Counted from the first letter of the stretch, positions 26,703-35,452 are shown. The stretch: DNA of 64,000 bases from Nocardia camponoti (GCF_014646135.1 NZ_BMMW01000005.1:54740-118739); one strand, 5' to 3'. The notes: generated by a model not told the origin, from the sequence alone. Numbers and translations: made by a program.

Positions 26703-27134
26703 CTAGAAGATCCCGCCCAGCGAATCATCTCCGGCTTGCGCGTAATCCTCCTCGTGCTCGGCGAGGTAGCTATCCCACGCCGCCTTATCCCAAATCTCAA
26801 GGAAGTCAACCGAACCCACGACCACGCAATCCTTCGACAGATTGGCGTAGCGACGATGGTCTGCCGACAAAACGATCCGGCCCTGCGCGTCTGGACGCTG
26901 TTCGTCAGTGCCCGCCGCGAGTGCGCGAACGAAAGCCCTTGCCTTGGGATTGGTTCGCGACGCTGCCGCTGCCCGCCGCGCGAGCGCGGTGAACTCTTCT
27001 CGCGGATACACGGCCAGGCTGTGGTCTTGACCCTTCGTGACCATCAACCCTCCCGCCAGATCGTCTCGAAACTTCGCAGGCAACGTCAATCGCCCTTTGT
27101 CGTCCAATCGAGGGGTGTATGTACCGAGAAACAT
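26703..27134 (-). CDS. mraZ: Transcriptional regulator MraZ
   Basis: 143-residue AbrB-like DNA-binding protein with two SpoVT/AbrB half domains: MFLGTYTPRLDDKGRLTLPAKFRD and DAQGRIVLSADHRRYANL. It is the first gene of the dcw cluster and in other bacteria controls that cluster by binding tandem operators. ATG at 27134 is chosen because MFLGT is the invariant family N-terminus and GGGAGGT lies 9 nt upstream; a GTG three codons earlier overlaps that ribosome site. Binding repeats are present 57 nt upstream, so autoregulation is likely. Confidence 0.97.
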   Translation of the reverse strand: MFLGTYTPRLDDKGRLTLPAKFRDDLAGGLMVTKGQDHSLAVYPREEFTALARRAAAASRTNPKARAFVRALAAGTDEQRPDAQGRIVLSADHRRYANLSKDCVVVGSVDFLEIWDKAAWDSYLAEHEEDYAQAGDDSLGGIF

Positions 27135-27190
27135 CCCGGCCACCTCCCTACTGGATTACCTCGCCGTACGGCCTCTCCTGTAGTGCGCGC

Positions 27191-27215
27191 CCCACATTAC
27201 CCCACTTTCCCCCAC
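27191..27215 (-). promoter_or_regulatory. MraZ operator repeats
   Basis: Three direct GTGGG repeats on the minus strand (at 27215, 27205 and 27195) at exact 10-nt spacing, 57-81 nt before the mraZ start. This matches the known MraZ operator architecture of tandem TGGG-type repeats in helical phase. Confidence 0.85.
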
Positions 27216-27430
27216 TTTCAATCGAAACCCTGGGTGATCCTGCTCCCCGACAAGACAATTCCGCAGGTCATGTCAGCTATCAATCAGAGCCAACGCAATC
27301 GCGTGTTTAAGCGACCCGCGCGGGTCGCCTAGCGCGTGTCCCGACAACGTTCAGCTAACAGCGGGTATTTCGGACGCGTTTTTGCGCGGCGAGTGGGGCG
27401 CGTGCCCTAGGTGGGTGGGCACAGACGAGT
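27216..27430. other. Intergenic, mraZ upstream region
   Basis: No gene seen. It should hold the dcw promoter: TTGATA followed 17 nt later by AATTGT on the minus strand (about 27280 to 27250) is a weak candidate. A perfect 18-nt palindrome, GCGACCCGCGCGGGTCGC, lies at 27311-27328. Confidence 0.3.
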
Positions 27431-27471
27431 GAAGGCGGCGTCGCACCCGCGGTGGGTGCGACGCCGCCTTC
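27431..27471. terminator. Hairpin terminator after the DUF3040 gene
   Basis: Perfect 18-bp stem (27431-27448 with 27454-27471), loop GCGGT, 30 nt downstream of the DUF3040 gene's stop. No T-tract follows. Confidence 0.75.
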
Positions 27472-27501
27472 GGTTCAACGAAGAGCTGAGCTACAGACGA
27501 G

Positions 27502-27912
27502 CTATTCCTGTTCGAACCTGCGCCGGAAACGGTCTTCCATGCGCGAGGAGAAGCCGCCCGACTTGCGCGGCGCACTGCCACGCGCCTGGGCGCCACCGGC
27601 CGACGCGGACGCACCCGCGCGGCCGGGCCGATGCACAGTGCCGACCATCAGCAAGACGCCAGCACCGAACATCGCGATGAAGCCGAACAGGCTGATAATC
27701 GGGAATTCACCGCCGAGCCGCACGGGCAGGGCGATGCCGGCGATGAGCAAGACAAGGCCGACGACGAACAACGCCGCCGCCTGCAGTCTGCGTCTCGACG
27801 ACGTAGAACGGAGACGTCCGCCGCGAACAGACGAGGCGAACTTCGGGTCCTCAGCATAGAGAGCGCTCTCGATCTGTTCGAGCATGCGCTGCTCGTGCTC
27901 GGAGAGTGGCAC
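27502..27912 (-). CDS. DUF3040 membrane protein
   Basis: 136 residues. The N-terminal LSEHEQRMLEQIESALYAEDPKF is the DUF3040 signature; two membrane spans follow (about residues 43-63 and 70-92), then a Gly/Ala/Arg-rich cytoplasmic tail ending RMEDRFRRRFEQE. The gene matches Rv2169c, next to mraZ in mycobacteria. Start is GTG at 27912 with GGGGGAGG 6 nt upstream; the longer frame upstream is unsupported. Function unknown, with a division or envelope context. Confidence 0.9.
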   Translation of the reverse strand: MPLSEHEQRMLEQIESALYAEDPKFASSVRGGRLRSTSSRRRLQAAALFVVGLVLLIAGIALPVRLGGEFPIISLFGFIAMFGAGVLLMVGTVHRPGRAGASASAGGAQARGSAPRKSGGFSSRMEDRFRRRFEQE

Positions 27913-28037
27913 GGTACCTCCCCCGGCACTAGGCGTGGCTGGTCGCCTCCGGGTAGGCGACGGGTAGCCGACCTTGGCGGCTATCTGCTCCCCATGATAC
28001 GAGTTCGATCGTGGCCGTACCACCTACTCGGTGATAA

Positions 28038-28472
28038 CTAAGCGGTCATGTCCCGGTCGCGACTTGGCAGCGGCGGCGTCTGCGCAGGTCTGACGGCTGC
28101 CGCGGCAAGCGCGTCGTCGACGTCGTAGAGAAACGCGCCGACCCGAGAGCAGAATTCGTCGGCCTGGGCTGCCGTTACGCCACGGTCGAGACCCGCTTCC
28201 AGCGCGGCACGGAGCTGGGAATGGGCTTCGAAGTAGTCGGCCCACATCGCGAACTCGGTGCGCGCGCGCCGCAGCAGCACCCACGCGCTGCGTGATCGGG
28301 CGCGCGGAGCTTGGTCAGCTCCCACGAGCGCGATGATCGCGCCCGCGCCACGCAACGCGGCGAGGTAGGCGGTGCGCAACCGCTCCCCTGGCTCGTTTTC
28401 CCATGCCGAATCGGTGAGTAAAGCGTCGGCTTGGCGAAGTAATCCGCCCGCGCGCCCATCGTGTCCAGCCAT
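28038..28472 (-). CDS. SAV_6107 family HEPN protein
   Basis: 144-residue all-helical protein. RTAYLAALRGAGAIIALVG, ARSRSAWVLLRRARTEFAMWADYFE and GVTAAQADEFCSRVGAFLYDVDDAL match the SAV_6107 HEPN family, which is conserved beside the dcw cluster in actinobacteria. HEPN folds often bind nucleotides or RNA, but the RxxxxH nuclease motif is not evident. Role unknown. It is divergent from the GNAT gene, sharing a control region with an SOS-box-like dyad. Confidence 0.85.
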   Translation of the reverse strand: MAGHDGRAGGLLRQADALLTDSAWENEPGERLRTAYLAALRGAGAIIALVGADQAPRARSRSAWVLLRRARTEFAMWADYFEAHSQLRAALEAGLDRGVTAAQADEFCSRVGAFLYDVDDALAAAAVRPAQTPPLPSRDRDMTA

Positions 28473-28500
28473 CTACCGCACCTTTCACCCCTCGCACTGA

Positions 28501-28516
28501 TCGAACAATCATTCGA
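28501..28516. promoter_or_regulatory. SOS (LexA)-box-like dyad
   Basis: TCGAACAATCATTCGA matches the mycobacterial LexA consensus TCGAAC-N4-GTTCGA with one mismatch. It overlaps a second imperfect dyad, TTCGAACGTTTGAA (28512-28525). It lies in the divergent region between the HEPN and GNAT genes. Confidence 0.38.
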
Positions 28517-28573
28517 ACGTTTGAATTGAGCTTCAATGTAGAGGCACCCACCGACAAGTTTCCGACGAGAGCG

Positions 28574-29197
28574 ATGACAGCCGTCAAGCCCAACCACACC
28601 CCCGCCCCGGTCGTCGTCGACCTGAGCGCCGCAGCGCTGCGCGTTCGGATGCACGACGCCCTGTCGGTCTATGTCGCCGCGATGGACTATCCGCGCGGCA
28701 CCGAGCGCCATCGCGCGCCGATGTGGACCGAACACACAACCCGGGCGGGGTGGCGCGCTGTCGCGGCGATGCTGCCCGACGATTCGGGTGCGATTGACCT
28801 GCGTAGCTCCCCGATTCTCGCGATCGCCTACGGATATCGGGGCGCGCCTCGGCAGTGGTGGCATCAGCAGGTCCAGGTCGGCATGCGACGCTGCGGCTGG
28901 CCCGACAGTGCCGCGCGCGACCTGCTCGCCGACTATTTCGAGCTCACCGAACTGCATGTGCATCCGTCGGCGCAGGGTCGTGGGATCGGCGCGACGCTGC
29001 TCGCGCGGTTGCTTGTCGACCGGCCCGAAGCCGCCGTTTTGCTGTCGACACCCGAGGTGCCCGCTGAAGAAAATCGGGCGTGGAAGTTGTATCGCCGCGC
29101 TGGGTTCACTGACGTGATTCGCGACTTCGTCTTCGCGGGCGACACGCGGCCGTTCGCGATTCTTGGTCGTCGCCTGCCCTTCGACGGGGTGCTGTGA
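28574..29197 (+). CDS. GNAT acetyltransferase (Rv2170-like)
   Basis: About 207 residues. The acetyl-CoA-binding motif A is HPSAQGRGIGATLLARLL, followed by the typical NRAWKLYRRAGF segment. A conserved N-terminal region (DALSVYVAAMDYPRGTERHRAPMW) and a WWHQQVQVGM segment match the actinobacterial Rv2170 group found beside DUF3040 genes. The acceptor is not identifiable from sequence. ATG at 28574 is preferred, though neither it nor the ATG 16 codons earlier has a strong ribosome site. Its stop overlaps the crtO GTG start, so the two are cotranslated. Confidence 0.87.
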   Translation: MTAVKPNHTPAPVVVDLSAAALRVRMHDALSVYVAAMDYPRGTERHRAPMWTEHTTRAGWRAVAAMLPDDSGAIDLRSSPILAIAYGYRGAPRQWWHQQVQVGMRRCGWPDSAARDLLADYFELTELHVHPSAQGRGIGATLLARLLVDRPEAAVLLSTPEVPAEENRAWKLYRRAGFTDVIRDFVFAGDTRPFAILGRRLPFDGVL

Positions 29198-30756
29198 GTT
29201 CGGTTGTTGTCGTTGGGTCTGGGCACAACGCGCTGGTCGCGGCCTGTTATTTAGCTCAGGCTGGCAAGCGGGTCACGGTGTTGGAGCGCGACACCGTGCC
29301 CGGCGGCGCGGTGTCGACCGTTGAGCGGTTTCCCGGATACCTCGTCGATCGTGGGTCGTCAGCGCACATCATGGTTCGCCACACCGGGATCATCGAGGAA
29401 CTGGGGTTGGCGCGGTTTGGGTTGCGCTACCTCGACTGTGATCCGTGGGGGTTCACGCCGGGCGACGGAGTGTCGCCACCGATCGTTTTCGAACGCGACC
29501 TCGCGCGGACGTGCGCGTCGATCGAGGCGGCGTGTGGGGCGCGCGATGCTGACGCGTATCGCCGGTTCGTTGAGCTGTGGGGGCCGCGTAGTGCGCGGGT
29601 GATGCGGGCGTTCGGTGGGCCGCCGACGCCTGGGCGATTGTTGCGGTCGTTTTGGGGGTTGGACGCGTCGGCGGGTGGGTCGGCGCTGTCGCGTGAGTTT
29701 CTGCAAACCGGCGACGCGCTGTTGGACAGTTACTTCGACGACGAACGACTCAAGGCGTCGCTCGCGTGGTTCGGGGCGCAGTCGGGGCCGCCGATGTCGG
29801 AGCCGGGGACCGCGCCGATGGTGGGGTTCGCGGCGTTGATGCACACGTTGCCGCCCGGGCGGGCGGTTGGCGGGAGTGGGGCGTTGAGTGCGGCACTGAT
29901 CGCGCGGTTGCGTGCTGACGGTGGTGAGTTGCATTGCGGCGATGGGGTTTCCGCGCTTTCTTCGGTGGGCGATGAGTGGCTGGTACGAACCGAGTCGGGT
30001 CGAGAGATTCGCGCCGATGCGGTTGTCGCGGGTTCGCACATCCTCACCACGCTTGACCTGCTGCGGGCCGGTGGGTTCGCGCCGGAGGTGCTCGACGAGT
30101 GGCAGCGGCGGATTCGCGTCGGGCCGGGGATCGGGATGGTCGTGCGGTTGGCGACGGACGCGTTGCCCGCCTACCCCGACGCGTCGGTCGCTGAGTCAGC
30201 GCACGGCTTGCAGTTTTTAGTTGCCGACCGCGCGCACTTGCGGTTGGCGCATGGGAATGCGATGGGCGGTTGCTTGCCGCCGCGTCCGGTGGTGTTGGCG
30301 ATGAGTTTCAGCGCGGTCGACCCGTCGATCGCGCCAGCGGGACGGCATCAGGTGTCGCTGTGGTCGCAGTGGCATCCGTACGCGCTCGCTGACGGAAGTT
30401 CGTGGTCTTCGCACGCAGACGCCGAGGCGGACCGGATCATCAGCGAGGTCGACCGCTTCGCTCCGGGCTTCAGCTCGTCGGTGCTCGACCGATTCGTGCA
30501 GACGCCGGTTGATTTGGAGCGCGAGATGGGGTTGCGCGGCGGGAACGTGATGCACGTTGAGATGTCGCTGGACCAGATGATGCTGTGGAGGCCATTGCCC
30601 GAACTGTCGAGCCAGCGGGTCCCGGGCGCGCCGGGGTTGTATTTGACGGGCGCGTCGACGCATCCGGGAGGTGGGGTGTCGGGGGCGAGCGGCCGAAGCG
30701 CGGCGCAACTGTTGCTGTCGGATGGGCGGGGGTTGCGCAGGTTTTTGCGCCGATGA
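29194..30756 (+). CDS. crtO: Carotenoid 4-ketolase, CrtO type
   Basis: 520-residue FAD enzyme related to phytoene desaturase. The Rossmann motif VVVVGSGHNALVAACYLAQAG is at the N-terminus, and the protein shares long stretches with the Rhodococcus CrtO ketolase as I recall it: FPGYLVDRGSSAHIM, WFGAQSGPPMSEPGTAPM, LPPGRAVGGSGALSAAL, GGNVMHVEMSLDQMMLWRPLP and TGASTHPGGGVSGASGR. CrtO puts a 4-keto group on a beta-ionone ring, so the substrate is probably gamma- or beta-carotene. No lycopene cyclase gene is in the window. GTG start overlaps the GNAT stop. The closest alternative is a CrtI-like desaturase, but the true crtI lies at 53.5 kb. Confidence 0.88.
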   Translation: MSSVVVVGSGHNALVAACYLAQAGKRVTVLERDTVPGGAVSTVERFPGYLVDRGSSAHIMVRHTGIIEELGLARFGLRYLDCDPWGFTPGDGVSPPIVFERDLARTCASIEAACGARDADAYRRFVELWGPRSARVMRAFGGPPTPGRLLRSFWGLDASAGGSALSREFLQTGDALLDSYFDDERLKASLAWFGAQSGPPMSEPGTAPMVGFAALMHTLPPGRAVGGSGALSAALIARLRADGGELHCGDGVSALSSVGDEWLVRTESGREIRADAVVAGSHILTTLDLLRAGGFAPEVLDEWQRRIRVGPGIGMVVRLATDALPAYPDASVAESAHGLQFLVADRAHLRLAHGNAMGGCLPPRPVVLAMSFSAVDPSIAPAGRHQVSLWSQWHPYALADGSSWSSHADAEADRIISEVDRFAPGFSSSVLDRFVQTPVDLEREMGLRGGNVMHVEMSLDQMMLWRPLPELSSQRVPGAPGLYLTGASTHPGGGVSGASGRSAAQLLLSDGRGLRRFLRR

Positions 30757-30994
30757 GGGGTGTGGGGAGTCGCGGAGGCGCCGGAGCCGCTTCGGCGGAC
30801 GAGCTCACGCTCACTCACACCGTCGAAAGTGGTTGCGGCAGACCATTATCGGTGCAGCGCCCTCGGGTCGTGTCGATGTTTCAGCGTGGGCGGTGACGCG
30901 CAGGTGCCGTGGCAGCCAGGAGGTGTTGGCTGGGCCGGGCGCAGGTCGAACGACCGCGCGCTGCCTTTGTACGGGGACGCTGTGACGATGCGAG

Positions 30995-32095
30995 GTGCGG
31001 GCAGTGCGCGGTGAGTTGGCGGCTCGGTATTCGGTGAGCGCTCGAAGCGTGGTGCGGCGGGTCGTCGGGGGTGTGCGGGCGTGGTTGCGGGCTGAGCCGG
31101 TGCGGGTGCTGCCTGCGGGGGCCGCGCTCTTGCTTGTCGCGGTGCAGATCGCCTATCCGCTCACCGACGGGGCCGCACGGGACGCGGTTACCTGTGCGGT
31201 CGTCGGGTTGTCAGCGCTTACCGCGTTACTGCATGCCTGGATCACGCGCGGATTCGCTTGGGCCGCTTCATTTTTCGTCATCGTGTCCGGGCTTGGGTTC
31301 GTTGCCGAGGTTGTCGGGACGCGGACGGGGGTGCCGTTCGGGGCGTACTCCTATGCGGTCGGCCGACTCGGGCCCGCCATCGCCGACGTGCCCCTCGTGG
31401 TTCCGCTGGCGTGGACCGGTGGGCTGTACCCGATTTGGATCGTCGCGGGGTTGGTCTCGACTGGGCCGTTGCGCCGGGTCGCACTGTTCGCGGTGAGCGC
31501 GGTCGGCTGGGACCTTTTCCTCGACCCGCAGATGGTCGCGGACGGCCAGTGGACGTGGGCGGACCAGTCGCACGGCCTGCCCGGTCTTCCGGAAATCCCG
31601 CTGACGAACTACGTCGGGTGGGCATTGGTTGCGACCGTCATGGGCGTGGGGCTAACGCTGCTTGACCGCTTCGGCCCCCGCCCTCGCACCGTAGCTGTGA
31701 CCGCGCGCCCACCCCAGCTCGATGTGCCCGTGACAGGCGATCACGCCCGTCGCAACGGTATTGGCGCATCGATGTCACCGACCGCACCGCCGCGGAGCGA
31801 ACCCGGACCCGGCGAGATCGATGCTGGCGCACCGAACGACCCGATCGACCAGGGCGGCACCGCCGCACACCTCGCACTCGCACGACCACGGTCGAATAGC
31901 GGCCCTTTCGCCGACGACGCGGTACCCGTCGCCGTCCTGCTCTGGACGTGGCTCGGGTCGACGCTCGCACACGCGGTGTTCCTCGGACTGCCCGCATCGG
32001 CGGTCTGGGGGTTCGTAGGGATGGCACCGATTGGGGGCGCGCTGGTGTACCGACTGCGGGAACGTGCCCGGCGCGGGCCACAGACTGCCGGTTAG
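30995..32095 (+). CDS. cruF: Carotenoid hydratase CruF family membrane protein
   Basis: 366 residues with about seven membrane spans in the DUF422/CruF fold. GFVAEVVGTRTGVPFGAYSY, PLAWTGGLYPIWIVAGL and VSAVGWDLFLDPQMVADGQW are family signatures. CruF adds water to the end double bond of an acyclic carotenoid end (C-1' hydroxylation), which creates the hydroxyl that CruG glycosylates. A hydrophilic Pro/Asp/Thr-rich insertion (about residues 227-312) separates the last two spans. The GTG start is uncertain. Degenerate copies of its 3' end follow the stop codon. Confidence 0.85.
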   Translation: MRAVRGELAARYSVSARSVVRRVVGGVRAWLRAEPVRVLPAGAALLLVAVQIAYPLTDGAARDAVTCAVVGLSALTALLHAWITRGFAWAASFFVIVSGLGFVAEVVGTRTGVPFGAYSYAVGRLGPAIADVPLVVPLAWTGGLYPIWIVAGLVSTGPLRRVALFAVSAVGWDLFLDPQMVADGQWTWADQSHGLPGLPEIPLTNYVGWALVATVMGVGLTLLDRFGPRPRTVAVTARPPQLDVPVTGDHARRNGIGASMSPTAPPRSEPGPGEIDAGAPNDPIDQGGTAAHLALARPRSNSGPFADDAVPVAVLLWTWLGSTLAHAVFLGLPASAVWGFVGMAPIGGALVYRLRERARRGPQTAG

Positions 32096-32600
32096 GGACC
32101 GTGCGTGCGGGCACGGGCGACGCCGCGATCGAGTCAGCGACTCGCCCAGCTCGTGTCGGGGTCGACTGGGTGCAACGGAGCGTCGACGGGCAAGAGCACA
32201 GTCCCGCTCGGGTCGGCGCGACCACGGTGTCCGTCCAGTTCGCGCCCGTCAATGAGGTCGCTGACAAGGAGTCATGCTCGGGTCGACGCTCGCACACGCG
32301 GTTTGCCGCGGACTGCCCGCGTCGGCGGTGGGGGTTCGTGGGAACGGCACCGATTGGGGCGCGATGGTGCTTCGGCTGCGGGAACGTACCCGGCGCGGAC
32401 CAGGGTCAGCTGGCTAGCACCGTGTCTTTGGGCTGCCCGCGTCGGCGGTGTGGAGGTTCGTAGGGGTGGCACCGATCGGGGGCGCGATGGTGTACCGACT
32501 GCGGGAACGTGCCCATCGCCGGCCACAGTCGGCTGGTTAGGGCTGTGTGTTCGGGCTGCGCGCTTCGGCGGCACGGGTCGTGCGAATGTGGGCGCGCTGG
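31948..32600 (+). repeat. Degenerate tandem copies of the cruF 3' end
   Basis: The last ~150 bp of cruF (31948-32095) recurs, diverged, at 32276-32415 and 32416-32540, with a further decayed trace to about 32600. The copies still read RLRERARRGPQTAG-stop (original), RLRERTRRGPGSAG-stop and RLRERAHRRPQSAG-stop, so peptide and stop codon persist. The 180 nt at 32096-32275 shows no clear copy. No independent gene is supported in the cruF-lppM gap. Confidence 0.85.
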
Positions 32601-32686
32601 GGTTTCGTAGGTGGGAAAGGGCTGGTCGGGGCGGGGGTCGGGGCGTCGGGTGGGTTATGCGGCGTGAGCCTGGCACGATGTGACCC

Positions 32687-33460
32687 GTGCAGCCGAGTCC
32701 CGTCGCCGACATGCCCATCGCCAGCCGACCTTCACGTGCGCCGCGAGTGCGGCGTCTCGCGTCGGTGATCGCCCTGTTCGCGTTGCTCGCGCCCGCGCTT
32801 GTCGGATGCTTGCGTGTGCAGGCGTCGCTTGGCGTTTCGTCGAACGACCGCGTTTCCGGGCGGATTGTCGCGGCGTCAGTGCCGACGAACTCCAACGACA
32901 AGGGTCCGCAGCTCACGACGCCCGAACAGCTCGCCGCGAAGGTTCGCATCGAGAACTACAACCAGGACGGGTACGTCGGCTCCCAGGCGTTTTTCGACGA
33001 CCTCTCGTTCGGTGAGGTCAGCCAGTTGGGTGGGCTGTCGGATCAGACGCAGGGCATGTTCTCGCTGAACTTCACGCGTTCGGGCGATTTGGTGAGCCTC
33101 GCGGGTCGCGTTGACCTCCAGTCGGTGCCACCCCACGGTTCCGACGTGCAGTTCTCCATCGCGTTCCCCGCGCGTGTCGCGAAGACCAACGGCACCCGCG
33201 AAGGCGACAACACCGTCTTGTGGAAACTGCCCGCGGGTGAGGTGAGCACCCTGCGCGCCGAGGTGAAGTACGCCGACCCGAACACCCGCTCGTTCGCGGG
33301 CTGGGCGGGCATCGTCGGCGGGATCACCCTTGCCGTCGCTGCAGTGGCGGCGGGCATGGCCTACCGCAACCGCAACCTCCCGCCACCGAACGCCCCGCGC
33401 CCGAGCTTCTCCCCGTCCGAAATGTGGCGTGAGGTGGCGAGTCGCCGACTTGGGCGGTAG
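32687..33460 (+). CDS. lppM: LppM family lipoprotein (DUF3153)
   Basis: 257 residues: N-terminal signal with lipobox ALVGC (Cys near residue 41), a beta-rich DUF3153 domain (residues 42-205, with VKYADPNTRSFAG near its end), then a C-terminal membrane span (about 207-225) and a short basic cytoplasmic tail. Mycobacterial LppM (Rv2171) has this layout and is implicated in cell-wall lipoglycan control and phagosome traffic. GTG at 32687 or ATG at 32711 are both possible starts. Here it sits between cruF and cruG, as in the M. tuberculosis order without the carotenoid genes. Confidence 0.88.
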   Translation: MQPSPVADMPIASRPSRAPRVRRLASVIALFALLAPALVGCLRVQASLGVSSNDRVSGRIVAASVPTNSNDKGPQLTTPEQLAAKVRIENYNQDGYVGSQAFFDDLSFGEVSQLGGLSDQTQGMFSLNFTRSGDLVSLAGRVDLQSVPPHGSDVQFSIAFPARVAKTNGTREGDNTVLWKLPAGEVSTLRAEVKYADPNTRSFAGWAGIVGGITLAVAAVAAGMAYRNRNLPPPNAPRPSFSPSEMWREVASRRLGR

Positions 33461-33565
33461 GAGACAGCGACACCCGACCGGGTCTGGCTGCGCACCGATA
33501 GCTCGCAGGTGGGCCAGCCCCGCCACGCCAGGTCGACGGGGGTTTGGGCGGCGGGTCGCGTGCGG

Positions 33566-34867
33566 ATGAACTGGGCGCGCGTCGGGCGCGGGTTGACCTC
33601 CCTCGGCACCGGTGTTGCCTGCGCGGGGACGCTGACCGCCGCCTACAACCTCGCGACGATGCGCGTGTTGCCGCGTGCCGGAGTGGCGGTGCTTGAGCCA
33701 GTGACGGTGTGTATTCCGGCGCGCGATGAGGCGGAAACGCTGCCGCGCCTGATCGCCGACCTTCGCGCACAGGTTGGCGTGCCGCGCATGCGGGTGCTGA
33801 TCCTCAACGACGCGTCAACCGACGACACCTTCGCGCGAGCACACGAAGCGATCGACGGCGACGAACGCTTCACCTTGCTGCACTCAGCCGCCGAACCAGC
33901 CCCTGGCTGGACTGGCAAAGCCGCAGCATGCGCGCGCCTCGCGGCACGAGCGGTTGATCTCGCCCAGCGGAACTCCAACGCAGACATTGCCGAGGATGGC
34001 GCGGACTCCGTTCAGGAACGCGGTGCAGCTACGCAGGGTCGAGCGGGACTGTCTCCGCGCATCGCTTCGCGCGGAGAGACGCTGGTCTTTCTCGATGCCG
34101 ACGTGCGGGTGGCGCCGCAGGCGATCGCTTCCGCTGTCGCCGAATTGCGCAGGGGCAGTGCGGGATTGGTTTCGGTCTGGCCGGAGCAACTCGCGGGGTC
34201 GACGGTCGAAAAGGTGATGCAACCGCTGCTTGCCTGGTCGTGGGCGTCGACCCTGCCGGTGACCGTCAGCAATCGCAGTCTGCGGACGTCGATGGCGGTC
34301 GCCTGTGGACAGTTCCTTGTCATCGACGCTGACGCCTATCGCGCGGCTGGCGGGCACGCCGCTGTTGCTGCCAGCGCGACCGAGGACCTCGATCTCGCCC
34401 GCGCCTTGCGCAGAAGCGGTGCGAAAACGGTGTTGGTCGCCGCAGGGCCGGGGGCCCGTACTCGCATGTACACCGATGCGACCGCCCTCACCAGCGGATA
34501 TACGCGCTGGCTGCACTCGGCCTACGGTGGTCGCATCGACTCCGGCGCCGCAGTGGGCGCGGTGCTCGCGCTTGCATATTGGGTTCCGCCGGTCGCCGCC
34601 GTCTTCGCGCGCGGTCGCACGCGCCGCATCGGTTTGCTTGGGTACGCGGCTGCCGTCACGGGCAGACTCCTTGCGCGGCGCATCGAAACACCATCGGCAC
34701 CACCACTTTCCGATGTCACCTCAGCGGCAGCGCATCCCCTCGCAGTGGCCAACTATCTGACCCTGTGGGCGCGCTCGCACTACCGCCGCCGCAACGACAA
34801 ACTCCGGTGGAAGGGCCGAACCTTGGTCGCCACCGGACACGTGGCACCCGCATCACGTCTGCGCTGA
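33566..34867 (+). CDS. cruG: Carotenoid glycosyltransferase, CruG-like (GT2)
   Basis: 433 residues. An N-terminal membrane segment precedes a GT2 domain with VTVCIPARDEAETLPRLIADL, LNDASTDDTFARAHEA, the DXD-type LVFLDADVRVAP and the acceptor region ATEDLDLARALRRSG; hydrophobic segments follow near residues 335-385. Context with cruF and crtO indicates glucosylation of a hydroxy-carotenoid. A Ser/Asp/Arg-rich insertion (about residues 131-165) interrupts the domain between the TGKAAACARLA motif and the DXD. ATG at 33566 begins MNWARVGRG; an upstream GTG is less supported. The gene's 3' end is duplicated in tandem. Confidence 0.83.
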   Translation: MNWARVGRGLTSLGTGVACAGTLTAAYNLATMRVLPRAGVAVLEPVTVCIPARDEAETLPRLIADLRAQVGVPRMRVLILNDASTDDTFARAHEAIDGDERFTLLHSAAEPAPGWTGKAAACARLAARAVDLAQRNSNADIAEDGADSVQERGAATQGRAGLSPRIASRGETLVFLDADVRVAPQAIASAVAELRRGSAGLVSVWPEQLAGSTVEKVMQPLLAWSWASTLPVTVSNRSLRTSMAVACGQFLVIDADAYRAAGGHAAVAASATEDLDLARALRRSGAKTVLVAAGPGARTRMYTDATALTSGYTRWLHSAYGGRIDSGAAVGAVLALAYWVPPVAAVFARGRTRRIGLLGYAAAVTGRLLARRIETPSAPPLSDVTSAAAHPLAVANYLTLWARSHYRRRNDKLRWKGRTLVATGHVAPASRLR

Positions 34868-35211
34868 TCCATCCCCGGAATCAGTCCGAGGCTCCTCAGC
34901 GCGGCTTTGCCGGTTGGGCAGTCGCACCGTCGCCGCCGTGGCGACGAACTCCGGTGGAAGGGCCGAACCTTGGTCGCCACTAGACACGTGGCACCCGCAT
35001 CACGTCTGCGCTGACCGATCCCCGGAATCAGTCCGAGGCTCCTCAGCGCGGCTTTCCCGGTTGGGCAGTCGCACCGTCGCCGCCGCAGCGACGAACTCCG
35101 GTGGAAGCGCCGAACCCTGGTCGCCACTAGACACGTGGCACCCGCATCACGTCTGCGCTGATCCATCCCCAGAATCAGTCCGAGGCTGCTCAGCGCGGCC
35201 GGTTGGGCGGC
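34775..35211 (+). repeat. 147-bp tandem repeat array from the cruG 3' end
   Basis: Three copies at an exact 147-bp period (ACTCCGGTGG at 34801, 34948 and 35095). The first overlaps the cruG C-terminus. Copies two and three still read DELRWKGRTLVATRHVAPASRLR-stop in essence, matching the real C-terminus with only a few substitutions, and end in TGA. The intervening ~75 bp after each stop is also repeated. The third copy decays near 35211. Confidence 0.95.
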
Positions 35212-35452
35212 CGTGGTCTGCGGCGCACCGCCAGCTCCTGCGGCGGGGGTGCCGTGGCAATGTTACGAGTCGTCTCCGCACGGACGAAACCGCACCGAAA
35301 ACCGGCCAATCCCACCACTTTCCGAAACCGATTGCGGTGGCACAACTGCCGACGCGTGCCTACGTCCACTTGCGGACCCGCACCGACGCTCGCCACCTCA
35401 GCGTCGCAGGCGCGCCAGGCCGACTGAGCGTCCCCAACGGCGGCAACTAAGC
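35212..35452. other. Intergenic, nothing recognised
   Basis: No frame with a ribosome site or recognisable product was seen between the cruG repeat array and the palindromic element. Confidence 0.4.

Noticed and set aside
27250..27430. tRNA gene upstream of mraZ
   Set aside because: The GCGACCC...GGGTCGC palindrome suggested a stem, but no cloverleaf or T-loop sequence is present.
32105..32683. 192-codon frame between cruF and lppM
   Set aside because: It is the out-of-frame reading of the decayed cruF 3'-end copies, with no ribosome site or conserved domain.
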